Below, one piece after another: positions 52,336 through 60,546 of a DNA stretch of 64,000 nt. The stretch comes from Dehalococcoidia bacterium (GTDB lineage: Bacteria > Chloroflexota > Dehalococcoidia > Lucifugimonadales > UBA3495): positions 1-64,000 of the forward strand of contig JAJDTP010000005.1 in assembly GCA_022827095.1 (NCBI GenBank), written 5' to 3'. The notes beneath the pieces were generated by a model. It saw nothing but the letters and a program-made list of their open reading frames with translations, did no database searches and had not been told where the DNA came from. A program made the position numbers and the translations under genes. How positions within the stretch are numbered: position 1 is the first letter of the stretch; every line of letters begins with the position of its first letter.

Positions 52336-53367
52336 ATGCTTGCCGGACGGTTTCAACGAGCGATGAAATACGGCGTAACCCTGTTGCCCAGTTCCTACGA
52401 GTCTTTCCGGCGCCACGTACGCCTGGCCGAGGATGTGGGTTTCGATTATATCGGCGTCGCCGATTCTCAATCCCTCTTTCGCGAGCTGTTCGTCTCGCTG
52501 GCCGTGGCCGCCACCGACACGTCGCGAGTTCACCTTGGGCCGTCCGTCACCAACCCGTTGACCCGGCACCCGGCGGTGACCGCCTCTGCCATCGCATCGT
52601 TGCACGAACTTTCCGAGGGGCGGGCCTTCCTCGGGATTGGCACGGGCGACAGCGCCATTCTGAACCTGGGGCTTCGGCCGGCGCGCATGCGGGCGCTGCG
52701 CGATTACGTCGGCGCGGTTCGGGGCTTTCTGGCCGGAGAAAACGCAGAGTACCTCGGCCGTGAGAGTCACGTGCGGTGGAGCCGTGACCCCGTTCCCATA
52801 ATGATGTCCGCAGAAGGTCCGCGAACCCTGCGAATGGCCGGCGAAATCGCCGACCGTGCAATGATCCACACCGGGCTCACCCCCGAGATTCTGGCTGACA
52901 CCGTGTTGCGCATCCGCGAAGGCGAAGTCGATGCTGGCAAACCGGCCGGCTCGACAGAAGTCTGGGCCTTCGCCAAGTGCAACATCGCCGACGACCATAG
53001 CGACGCCATCGATGAGATCCGCATGGCCCTGGCCGCCAGCGCGCACCATGCTTTCCGTTTCACCCTGGAAGGCAAGCACGTTCCGTCCGAACTGCACGAG
53101 GCCATGCAGATCATCCAGGGGGAGTACGTTCCGGCCGAGCACGAGCAGGTTGGGGAAACGCGCAACGCTGCTTTGTCGGATGAGCTCGGCGTGACCGATT
53201 ATCTCGCGGATCGGTTCGCCGTGGTCGGCACGCCTGAGGAATGCCGCGCCAAGGTTGCGCAAATCGATGACTCGGGCGCGGACGTCCTGCAAATCACCGC
53301 TATCAGCCACGATCCGGCCGACATCATCCGTCGCTTCGGCGAGGAAGTTATAGCTCACCGATCATAG
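52336..53367 (+). CDS. Luciferase-like (F420/FMN-dependent) oxidoreductase
   Basis: The 343-residue TIM-barrel protein has the bacterial-luciferase/F420 family pattern: MKYGVTLLPSSYES start, AEDVGFDYIGVADSQSLFRE, HLGPSVTNPLTRHPAVTAS, GRAFLGIGTGDSAI, and the late FAVVGTPEECRAKV. It may start at ATG 52336 or 52363. It lies 9 bp behind aroC, although its role is unlikely to be in aromatic synthesis. The cofactor is probably F420 or FMN; substrate unknown. Confidence 0.85.
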   Translation: MLAGRFQRAMKYGVTLLPSSYESFRRHVRLAEDVGFDYIGVADSQSLFRELFVSLAVAATDTSRVHLGPSVTNPLTRHPAVTASAIASLHELSEGRAFLGIGTGDSAILNLGLRPARMRALRDYVGAVRGFLAGENAEYLGRESHVRWSRDPVPIMMSAEGPRTLRMAGEIADRAMIHTGLTPEILADTVLRIREGEVDAGKPAGSTEVWAFAKCNIADDHSDAIDEIRMALAASAHHAFRFTLEGKHVPSELHEAMQIIQGEYVPAEHEQVGETRNAALSDELGVTDYLADRFAVVGTPEECRAKVAQIDDSGADVLQITAISHDPADIIRRFGEEVIAHRS

Positions 53368-53385
53368 CCGGGGTTGTCAAATGAC

Positions 53386-53418
53386 GAAAAGCAGGGGCGA
53401 AAGATCTTTCGCCCCTGC
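53386..53418 (-). terminator. Perfect palindromic terminator of the ferredoxin gene
   Basis: GCAGGGGCGAAAGA/TCTTTCGCCCCTGC (53391-53418) is a perfect 28-base palindrome; read leftward it is followed by TTTTC. The stem resembles that at 57199-57227. Confidence 0.8.
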
Positions 53419-53442
53419 TGCCATGGCGGTTTGCCGTGTGTG

Positions 53443-53667
53443 CTACGGGAATAGAATTTCGCCCGTTTCCGCGTCCTCCACGGTAATCGCCGTCACCGGG
53501 CAGTTCTCCGCCGCTTCGATGATGGTCTCCTCAGGGTCGCCGGCCGCGTTTTTTACATAAGATTGCCGGTCTTCGTTCAGGCCGAACGTGTTTTCCGCGA
53601 AGGTCTCGCACATGGCGTTGCCCACGCACACGTTGTAGTCCACGGTAATTTTTAACTGTCGGGCCAT
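53443..53667 (-). CDS. Small [3Fe-4S]/[4Fe-4S] ferredoxin, P450 partner
   Basis: A 74-residue ferredoxin with DYNVCVGNAMCETFAENTF and ENCPVTAITVED: the C-x5-C...CP pattern of single-cluster ferredoxins that feed bacterial P450s. ATG 53667 follows GGAGGT. It lies 71 bp downstream of the P450 at 53739 in the same direction, and is very likely its electron donor. The longer upstream frame is a shadow of the P450. A reductase gene is not in the window. Confidence 0.88.
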   Translation of the reverse strand: MARQLKITVDYNVCVGNAMCETFAENTFGLNEDRQSYVKNAAGDPEETIIEAAENCPVTAITVEDAETGEILFP

Positions 53668-53738
53668 CGGGGTAACCTCCTCATGATGGTCAGGCGAAAG
53701 AGAGACGTTAGCGGTGATTGGTTGCGGCGACCGGGTTC

Positions 53739-54968
53739 CTAGCGAGTGGAAACCGGCAAGTTCAGCAGAGTGCGCTGTCCGACACTGGGCAGGTATTCCA
53801 AGTCCTGCGGGTCGGTTTCCAGTTCGAATCCCTCGAAACGCCGGGCCAGTTCGGCGAAGGCTTCCTGTCCTTCCAGCCGCGCCAGGGTGGCTCCGAGGCA
53901 ATGGTGAACACCGCTGCCGAAGGCAACGTGGGGGTTCGGGTTTCGCGTGATGTCGAGCCCGTCGGGGTCGTCGAAAACCTTGGGGTCTCGGTTGGCTGAC
54001 GAAATCACCCAACGAACGCGGTCGTCCTTGCCCACCTGCTGCCCGTCGCCCATGTCCACGTCTCGCGTCGCTACCCTTTGGATCGACTTCAGCGGGGAGT
54101 CGAACCGGAGCACTTCTTCGACGGCGTTCACGATGTGGGCATCGGGGTCGGTTTTCAGCAGGTCGAACTGGTCCGAGTGTTGGGCGAAGGCCAGCACCCC
54201 GTTGGAAATCAGGTCGTTGGTCGTCTCGTGGCCGGCGACCAGCAGCAACAGGGCATTTGCCAGCACCTCGTCGCGGGTGTAGGCGCCCATGATTTCGCCT
54301 TTGCAGATCACCGACAGCAGGTCATCACCGGGGTCGCGGACCCGCTCGGCCACGATGGGCGCCAGGTAGTCGGTCACCGCCTGAACTCCTTCAGCGTACA
54401 TGCGAACTCGGTCGGGCTGGTTTCCGTCGAACCCGCACATACGGCCGCACAATTCCTTGACGAAATTCCGGTCGCTGGGCGGTATGTCCATCAGGCTGGC
54501 GATGATGCTGTACGTTAGCGGCGTGGCGAAGTCGTGCATCACGTCCATTCGGCCGGCGCCTTGAAGATCGTCCAGCAGGTCGTTCACCGTCTGGCGGACC
54601 AGCGGACGCCAGGTCTCCATGGCCTTTGGCGTGAAGTACCCATGGACAATCTTGCGCTTTTCCTTGTGCTTGGCGCCATCATTCTGGGTGAACTGGGCGG
54701 CCCGCCACTGACGCACCGCGGCGAACAGTTCCATGTCCTCTTCCGGAATAGACGGAGAAGGCGGGGCGTTGTCCCGCAGCGCAACTTCGGAGGAGAAGTA
54801 TTCGGGGTGCCGTGCCGTCCACACCAGCCGTTCGTAGCTGGTCACCACCCACATCCGGTACTGCTCGTTCCAGTGTACCGGCGCTTCCGACCGCAACGCG
54901 CCGAAAAAGCCGTAGGGATCGCGGATGGCCTCGGCGGAGAACAGGTCGTCGTGGATGTTGGCGGGCAT
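53739..54968 (-). CDS. Cytochrome P450, gene 1
   Basis: The 409-residue soluble P450 has the I-helix AGHETT (about 240), the ExxR in EEVLR (about 280), and the heme loop FGSGVHHCLGATLARLE (Cys near 346). It is paired with a ferredoxin gene downstream. It is less similar to the three following P450s than they are to each other. On the minus strand TGTGATAAT forms an extended -10 near 55010. Substrate unknown. Confidence 0.92.
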   Translation of the reverse strand: MPANIHDDLFSAEAIRDPYGFFGALRSEAPVHWNEQYRMWVVTSYERLVWTARHPEYFSSEVALRDNAPPSPSIPEEDMELFAAVRQWRAAQFTQNDGAKHKEKRKIVHGYFTPKAMETWRPLVRQTVNDLLDDLQGAGRMDVMHDFATPLTYSIIASLMDIPPSDRNFVKELCGRMCGFDGNQPDRVRMYAEGVQAVTDYLAPIVAERVRDPGDDLLSVICKGEIMGAYTRDEVLANALLLLVAGHETTNDLISNGVLAFAQHSDQFDLLKTDPDAHIVNAVEEVLRFDSPLKSIQRVATRDVDMGDGQQVGKDDRVRWVISSANRDPKVFDDPDGLDITRNPNPHVAFGSGVHHCLGATLARLEGQEAFAELARRFEGFELETDPQDLEYLPSVGQRTLLNLPVSTR

Positions 54969-55102
54969 GGCGAACCCCTCGATGGGCGGGCGTCGGTGCG
55001 CTCAAAATTATCACAAGCGATGCTACAATTCAAACGGAGCACAGCGCTCTGTCGCGCATCGGTCAGCCGGGCTCCAGTGCTGTCCCGCAAAAGGTGGACA
55101 AT

Positions 55103-55450
55103 ATGGTCAAAGCGTACGTCCAAATCACAATTGAAACCGAAGAAAGAGCTGACCGTTGGGCCTGTCGCTCCCCGGAGCTTGGGTTCATCGTGTACGGCGT
55201 AACCCGCGAAGCGGCCAGGGGCGAGGTGAACAAGGCGGTTACCGCCCTGCTGGCCAGTTTCCACGGGGACATCGAAGCCATCGAGCGTTTTCTCACCAAG
55301 CGCGAGGTGCCTTACTATAGGATTGAGCGTGAGCAACGGGACGAGTCCGACGCGGCGACGCAAACCTCGCCCGAAAACAGCCGCGTCGATACCCCAAGTC
55401 ATGGGGGGACGGAGGCGGAAACGAGCCTGGAGGAGGTATTGATTGCCTAG
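55103..55450 (+). CDS. HicB-like protein
   Basis: A 115-residue protein with the HicB fold pattern (a partial RNase-H-like antitoxin): YVQITIETEERADRWACRSPELGFIVYGVT, REAARGEVNKAVTALL, then a charged disordered tail with no DNA-binding domain visible. ATG 55103 has AAAGGTGG upstream. The TTG start of the HicA-like gene overlaps its end by 8 bp. HicA usually precedes HicB, so the order is reversed here. Confidence 0.65.
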   Translation: MVKAYVQITIETEERADRWACRSPELGFIVYGVTREAARGEVNKAVTALLASFHGDIEAIERFLTKREVPYYRIEREQRDESDAATQTSPENSRVDTPSHGGTEAETSLEEVLIA

Positions 55451-55688
55451 CGGTCGAAACCTCAGTTGGCTAGAAGTTACCGGCATACTCGGCCGGCTCG
55501 ATATCCAGCAAGTGGAGCGCTTCGGAGCATATGCGGTTTATGTGGGCAGCCAGGATGACAGCACAATAACAATTACCACCGACGATTGGGACATACCGTT
55601 TGACGACCTGGCGTTCATTCTGTCCAAGATAGGTATCAGCACGGTTGAGATAGAGGCGGCATTGGAATCTCTCTACAGTGATCACTGA
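55443..55688 (+). CDS. HicA-like small protein without the usual histidine
   Basis: An 81-residue protein starting at TTG with AGGAGGT 5 bp before it. The layout follows HicA (dsRBD-like toxin): LSWLEVTGILGRLDIQQVERFGAYAVYV, TITITTDDWDIPFDDLAFILSKIGIS. HicA toxins use a histidine in the KGSHxxY motif, which here reads RFGAYAVY, so RNA cleavage by the classic mechanism is doubtful. The DIP and L..IL..IGIS parts support the assignment. A terminator follows. Confidence 0.5.
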   Translation: MPSGRNLSWLEVTGILGRLDIQQVERFGAYAVYVGSQDDSTITITTDDWDIPFDDLAFILSKIGISTVEIEAALESLYSDH

Positions 55689-55702
55689 CGGTACGCGGCA
55701 AC

Positions 55703-55744
55703 AAAAGGGCCGGCGGTCATGGGTTCGACCGCCGGCCCTTTTTC
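55703..55744. terminator. Bidirectional terminator
   Basis: AAGGGCCGGCGGTC and GACCGCCGGCCCTT form a 14-bp stem with an 8-base loop. A T-run follows on each strand (TTTTT rightward, TTTT leftward), serving both the HicBA-like genes and P450 gene 2. Confidence 0.88.
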
Positions 55745-55771
55745 CGGCCCGTTATTCTGGAAATGACGATG

Positions 55772-57043
55772 CTAGGCGCTGGTCACCTTCACCGGCAGGC
55801 TCTCCACCGCGCGGAAGGTGAGGACGTGGTCGTACTCGACCTCTTCCACCGGGATCTCAAGCTCGACCTTCTCGAACCGGTTGGCCAGGTTGCGGAATAT
55901 CTCCTGACCCTCCAGACGGGCCAGGGTGGCGCCGAGGCAGTGATGGACCCCGCTGCCAAAGGCGACGTGCTGGTTCGGGTACCGCTCAATGTCAAAGTCA
56001 TCAGCGCGGTCGAAGACCTTGGGGTCGCGGTTGGCGCCCGGAATGAACCAACGGACCCGGTCGTTCTTCTTGATCACCTGGCCGTTCAGCTCGATGTCAT
56101 CCGTCGCGATGCGCTGGATCGACCGGACCGGGGAGTCGTACCGGAGGGCTTCTTCGGTGGCGCGGACGGTCTTCCCTTCCGGATCAGACTTCAGGGTCGC
56201 CCACTGTTCAGGATGCTGGGTGAAAGCCAGCGTGCCGTTGCAGATCAGGTTGATGGTGGTTTCATGTCCGGCAGACAGCAACAGCATGATGTTGTTGACG
56301 GTCATGTCCCGGTTGAACACGCCCTGACGCTCGCCTTCGCAGACTACGGACATCAGGTCAGTGGCGTCGAAATTCTCGGGATTGTTGACCCGGTCCTCCA
56401 CCATCGGCGCTATGAAATCCTGTAGGTTTCGCACCGCCTGGGTCAGCGGCTTCATGCGGTCCGGACCCTCGCGGTTCAGGAAGCGCAGGTCCTTGGCCAG
56501 TTCGCGGAGGCGTTCTCGCTCGCTGTCCGGAATGCCCAGCATCCGCGCGATGACCAGCAGAGGCAGCGGCGTGGCCAAGTCGGCCATCACGTCCATGCGA
56601 CCCTTGGCTTCTACGGCGTCCAGCAGCTCGTCGATGGCCGACTGCACCAGCGGCCGCCACATCTCGATGGACTTCGGGGTGAAGTATCCGTGCATCACCC
56701 GACGCATGTCGATGTGGTCGGGGCCGGAGACGTCCGGGTTGTACCGCTTCTGGTCATGCTGGATGAACCGGGAAACCTGCCACTTCTTGATGAAGTTGTA
56801 GAGCTCCATGTCGTCTTCATCGATGGGCGGGTTGGGCGCGCGGGTGTCCCGGGCGTACACGCTGGAGGAGAACGCCTCGGGATGCCTGGTGACCCACACC
56901 AGATGTTCCCACGAGGTGATCATCCACACCTCGAACTGCTCGTTGTAATAGACCGGCTCGTGCTCTCTCAGCCGATTGTAAAAGTCGTACGGCTTGTAGA
57001 TTGCTTCCGGCGAGAACGGATTGTCGTTGAAGGTGCTGACCAT
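55772..57043 (-). CDS. Cytochrome P450, gene 2
   Basis: The 423-residue P450 is highly similar to gene 3 over its whole length. I-helix SAGHETTINLI, ExxR in EEALRYDSPV, heme loop FGSGVHHCLGATLARLEGQE. Shared unusual stretches include NPPIDEDDMELYNFIKKWQ and RRVMHGYFTPK. A GGAGGT ribosome site precedes the ATG. A TATAAT box lies on the minus strand at 57114-57119. It has its own terminator. Substrate unknown. Confidence 0.93.
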   Translation of the reverse strand: MVSTFNDNPFSPEAIYKPYDFYNRLREHEPVYYNEQFEVWMITSWEHLVWVTRHPEAFSSSVYARDTRAPNPPIDEDDMELYNFIKKWQVSRFIQHDQKRYNPDVSGPDHIDMRRVMHGYFTPKSIEMWRPLVQSAIDELLDAVEAKGRMDVMADLATPLPLLVIARMLGIPDSERERLRELAKDLRFLNREGPDRMKPLTQAVRNLQDFIAPMVEDRVNNPENFDATDLMSVVCEGERQGVFNRDMTVNNIMLLLSAGHETTINLICNGTLAFTQHPEQWATLKSDPEGKTVRATEEALRYDSPVRSIQRIATDDIELNGQVIKKNDRVRWFIPGANRDPKVFDRADDFDIERYPNQHVAFGSGVHHCLGATLARLEGQEIFRNLANRFEKVELEIPVEEVEYDHVLTFRAVESLPVKVTSA

Positions 57044-57193
57044 TGGTTGATACCTCCGGTGGTACGTTACTGCGGCTGCCGGCGGGGTGCCGGCAATCCT
57101 TGTTGATGGGCGGATTATAACCGATTATCGCTGCAAGCGCAGATATCCAGAGCGCTTTCCGCCAAACATGGCGGTTCCGACTGGGGCGCCGAA

Positions 57194-57227
57194 TGAAAGC
57201 AGGGGCGGGAGAATTTCCCGCCCCTGC
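57194..57227 (-). terminator. Terminator of P450 gene 3
   Basis: GCAGGGGCGGGA and TCCCGCCCCTGC form a 12-bp stem (57199-57227); read leftward it is followed by TTTCATT. Confidence 0.8.
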
Positions 57228-57255
57228 GCGTTACGGCGATATGGTTCCGCGGCGG

Positions 57256-58515
57256 TTATGCGTTGGTCACCGTCACCGGCAGAGCTTCCAGCGCGCGCAG
57301 GCCGATGAGCTGGTCGTATTCCAGCGTCTCGGCCGGAACTTCCAGCTCGAGGCTCTCGAACCGGTTGGCCAGGTTGCGGAAGATCTCCTGTCCTTCCAGC
57401 CGCGCCAGGGTGGCGCCCAGGCAGTGGTGGATGCCGCTGCCGAAGGCCACGTGCATGTTGGGATAGCGTTCGACATCGAAGTCGTCCGCCCGGTCGAACA
57501 CCTTGGGGTCCCGGTTCGCGCCGGAGATGAACCACCGCACCCGGTCGTTCTTCTTGACGTGCTGCCCGTTCAGCTCCATGTCCTCCATGGCGATGCGCTG
57601 GATGGACTTCACCGGCGAGTCGTAGCGCAGGGCCTCCTCGGTGGCGCGCACCGTCTTGCCCTCCGGGTCCGACTTGAGGATCGCCCACTGGTCGGGATGC
57701 TGGGTGAACGCCAGGGTGCCGTTGCAGATGAGGTTGATGGTGGTTTCGTGGCCGGCCGACAGCAGCAGCATCACATTGTTGACCACCATGTCGCGGTCGA
57801 AGATGCCCTTCCGCGCGCCCTCGGCGACCACCGAAATCAGGTCGTCCTTGGGACTGGCGATGCGTTCGTCGACCAGCGGGCCGAGGTAGTCCTGGAGGTT
57901 CTGCACCGACTCCGAAAGCGGGCCCATGCGGTCCGGCCCGGTCCGGTTCAGGTGGCGCAGGTCCTTGGCCAGCCGGCGCATGATGGGTCGGTCGCTGTCC
58001 GGGATGCCGAGCATCCGGGCGATCACCAGCAGGGGGAGCGGCGTGGCCAGGTCGGCCATCACGTCCATGCGTCCCTTTTCCTGCACCGCGTCCAGAAGCT
58101 CATCGATGGCGGACTGAACCAGGGGCCGCCACATCTCCATGGACTTCGGCGTGAAGTAGCCGTGCATCACGCGCCGCATGTCCACGTGGTCAGGCCCGCT
58201 GACCTCGGGGTTATAGCGCCTCTGGTCGTGCTGGATGAATCGGGAGACCTGCCACTTCTTGATGTAGTTGTAGATCTCCATGTCGTCTTCGTCGATAGGC
58301 GGGTTCGGCGGCCGGACGTCCCGGGCAAACACGCTGGACGAAAAGACCTCGGGATGTCGGGTTACCCATACTAGGTGCTCCCAGTCGGTGACCATCCAGA
58401 CTTCGTACTGCTCGTTGTAGTGCACCGGCTCCCACTCGCGCAGCCGCGCGAAAAATTCGTAGGGTTGGTACATCGCTTCCAGGGAGAATGGGTTGTCGTT
58501 GATCGTGCTAACCAT
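57256..58515 (-). CDS. Cytochrome P450, gene 3
   Basis: A 419-residue P450 nearly parallel to gene 2: same MVST.NDNPFS start, GRMDVMADLATPLPLLVIAR, AGHETTINLICNGTLAFTQH, heme loop FGSGIHHCLGATLARLEGQE. These two are clearly a recent tandem duplication. The ribosome site GGAGGT precedes the ATG. A promoter (58588-58616) and a terminator bracket it as a single-gene unit. Substrate unknown. Confidence 0.93.
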   Translation of the reverse strand: MVSTINDNPFSLEAMYQPYEFFARLREWEPVHYNEQYEVWMVTDWEHLVWVTRHPEVFSSSVFARDVRPPNPPIDEDDMEIYNYIKKWQVSRFIQHDQRRYNPEVSGPDHVDMRRVMHGYFTPKSMEMWRPLVQSAIDELLDAVQEKGRMDVMADLATPLPLLVIARMLGIPDSDRPIMRRLAKDLRHLNRTGPDRMGPLSESVQNLQDYLGPLVDERIASPKDDLISVVAEGARKGIFDRDMVVNNVMLLLSAGHETTINLICNGTLAFTQHPDQWAILKSDPEGKTVRATEEALRYDSPVKSIQRIAMEDMELNGQHVKKNDRVRWFISGANRDPKVFDRADDFDVERYPNMHVAFGSGIHHCLGATLARLEGQEIFRNLANRFESLELEVPAETLEYDQLIGLRALEALPVTVTNA

Positions 58516-58587
58516 TTCCTGCGACCTCCGGTGTGCGACACGCGATTTGCCGACGAAATACGCAGCAAAAGCTGCGATGATGCGGCG

Positions 58588-58616
58588 ATTATATGCTCGC
58601 CAGGCCTTGTGCGCAA
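58588..58616 (-). promoter_or_regulatory. Promoter of P450 gene 3
   Basis: On the minus strand TTGCGC (58611-58616), 17 bp, TATAAT (58588-58593), ~70 bases before the start codon. Confidence 0.65.
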
Positions 58617-58620
58617 GCGA

Positions 58621-58655
58621 TAAAAGCTGAGGCCCGGCGAATGCTCGCCGGGCCT
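58621..58655 (-). terminator. Terminator of P450 gene 4
   Basis: AGGCCCGGCGA and TCGCCGGGCCT form an 11-bp stem with a 4-base loop; read leftward it is followed by CAGCTTTTATC. It lies just upstream of the promoter for gene 3. Confidence 0.8.
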
Positions 58656-58683
58656 CGTAACCCTGCGGGGAAATGTGGACCGA

Positions 58684-59970
58684 TTACGACAGGTTCACCG
58701 GCAGCGTCTCCAGCGTCCGGAATGTGATGCTGGAAGTGTAGGTGAGGTCGTCCGGGTCGCAGTTCATGTTGAGGTTGGGGAACCGCTCAGCCAGGGCCTT
58801 GAAAGCTTCCTGTCCTTCCAGCCGGGCCAGCGTGGCGCCCAGGCAGTGGTGAATGCCGCTGCCGAAGGCCACGTGGGGGTTCGGGTACCGCTCGACGTCG
58901 AAGTCGTCGGGGCGGTCGAACACCTCGGGGTCGCGGTTGGCGGAGGTCACGAACCAGCGCATTCGCTCGTCCTTCTGGATGAGCTTGCCGCCCAGCTCAA
59001 CGTCCTCGCCGGCGATGCGGGTGATGGACTTGACCGGGGCGTCGTAACGCAAGCACTCCTCGGTGGCGCGGATCATCTTGCCGGCGGGATCGGTCTTGAA
59101 CAGTTCCCACTGGTCGGGATGGGTCATGAATGCCCGAGTGCCGTTGCAGATCAGGTTGATGGTGGTCTCGTGACCGGCCAGGAGCAACAGGATCGCGTTG
59201 GCGACCACTTGCTCTTCGTCCATGATCCGCTGGCCGGCCGCGTTAGTCGTCCGCGCAGCATCGGTCATCTTGTCCAACAGGTCGCCGTTGGGGTTGTCCA
59301 GACGGGCTTTGACCATCGGCCGCAGGTAATCCTGAAGCTCGGTGATGCCCTCGGACAGCGGCTGCATCCGGTCGGCGTTGCCGCGGCCGATAAACAGCAG
59401 CTTCTCGGCCAGCGAGCGGATGAACTGCCGGTCGTAGGTCTCAATGCCCATCATGGCAGCGATGACCAGCAGAGGCAGCGGGGTGGCGTAGTCGCGCATG
59501 ACGTCCATGCTGCCGCGCTCTTCAGCCTCGTCCAGCAACTGCTTGATGGCCGACTGCACCAGCGGGCGCCAGAGTTCCATGGCCTTCGGCGTGAAGTAGC
59601 CGTGAATGACCTTCCGCATGTCGGTGTGGTCCGGGCCACCGTGCTCGCGAATGTGCTCGTGGGTGCTCACCGCGCGCCGGTCGGTCTGGATGAACCACTG
59701 GCTGAAGAAGTTCCGCACATCCTCATAAAGGCCCATGTCGGATTCGTCGATCGAAGGGTACGGAGGCAGCGGGTCCCGGTGGAACACCTCGGACGAAAAC
59801 GCCTCGGGGCGTCGCGTGACCCAGACCAAGTCCTTGTACTTGGTAATGACCCACAACTTGTAGGGGGCGTTCCAGTGGACGGGGTCCTCCTCGCGCATCC
59901 GGCCGAAATACGTATACGGATCCTGGATGACTTCAGGGGAAAACAGGTTTTCATTAAAGGTGGTAACCAT
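58684..59970 (-). CDS. Cytochrome P450, gene 4
   Basis: A 428-residue P450 in the same subfamily as genes 2 and 3 but more distant: MVTTFNENLFS start, VIHGYFTPKAMELWRPL, AGHETTINLICNG, EECLRYDAPV (ExxR), heme loop FGSGIHHCLGATLARLEGQE. The ribosome site is GGGAGGG. It is transcribed from the promoter at 60054-60082. Substrate unknown. Confidence 0.93.
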   Translation of the reverse strand: MVTTFNENLFSPEVIQDPYTYFGRMREEDPVHWNAPYKLWVITKYKDLVWVTRRPEAFSSEVFHRDPLPPYPSIDESDMGLYEDVRNFFSQWFIQTDRRAVSTHEHIREHGGPDHTDMRKVIHGYFTPKAMELWRPLVQSAIKQLLDEAEERGSMDVMRDYATPLPLLVIAAMMGIETYDRQFIRSLAEKLLFIGRGNADRMQPLSEGITELQDYLRPMVKARLDNPNGDLLDKMTDAARTTNAAGQRIMDEEQVVANAILLLLAGHETTINLICNGTRAFMTHPDQWELFKTDPAGKMIRATEECLRYDAPVKSITRIAGEDVELGGKLIQKDERMRWFVTSANRDPEVFDRPDDFDVERYPNPHVAFGSGIHHCLGATLARLEGQEAFKALAERFPNLNMNCDPDDLTYTSSITFRTLETLPVNLS

Positions 59971-60053
59971 AAAGTCCCTCCCGCTGACTTTTCATGGTCA
60001 AATTCGCCGCCGGTCATGGCGTGACCAGCGGCAATACTCGCCGCGTTTGCCCA

Positions 60054-60082
60054 ATTGTAGCAATCGCACTATTTGTGGTCAA
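60054..60082 (-). promoter_or_regulatory. Promoter of P450 gene 4
   Basis: On the minus strand TTGACC (60077-60082), 17 bp, TACAAT (60054-60059), about 85 bases before the start codon. Confidence 0.7.
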
Positions 60083-60211
60083 TTACGATTCATGCATAGT
60101 ACGGTCGCGTTTGCATTGGAGTAATGAATGCAACGACGCTCGATGCGGCAGGTTCGCGCCTAAATCGTTATGCGATCGAGGGACTAATGCATACCCAGGT
60201 TGGTTAGAACC
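60083..60211. other. Intergenic stretch before repeat copy 2
   Basis: It is part of the ~575-base gap between P450 gene 4 and the selenoprotein gene. No gene was seen. The remaining part (60303-60530) holds a weak TACAAT box at 60467-60472 with TTGCTT 19 bp upstream, pointing to the selenoprotein gene. Confidence 0.4.
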
Positions 60212-60302
60212 GTCATTGCGAGCGAAGCGCGGCAATCTCGTCGGGGCAACGGATGCTGACACGGGAACGAGATCGCCACGTCGCCGCGCTCCTCGCGATG
60301 AC
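60212..60302 (-). repeat. 91-bp dispersed palindromic repeat, copy 2
   Basis: Inverted relative to copies 1 and 3: it begins GTCATTGCGAGCGAAGCG and ends CTCCTCGCGATGAC. Same 91-base length; similarity extends on to AAACTGGGTAC. Confidence 0.85.
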
Positions 60303-60546
60303 AAACTGGGTACACTTCAGCTTGCACGCGCCGGAAAGGCGCCGATGGCCGGGGTGATCGAAGGGTGGAGTGGATGATACATTTGGCATCCATACTCTGT
60401 TCCTGTAGGCCCTGTGGCGAAGTCGTTCTGAGGCTCCCCGCTTGCTTTGCCTGAGCCCGACTGTGCTACAATCCGGCCACGAACCAGGTGAACCGGGGGT
60501 AACAACCCGGAACCAACGGTCAACCAAATCCAGGGAGGTCCAAATC

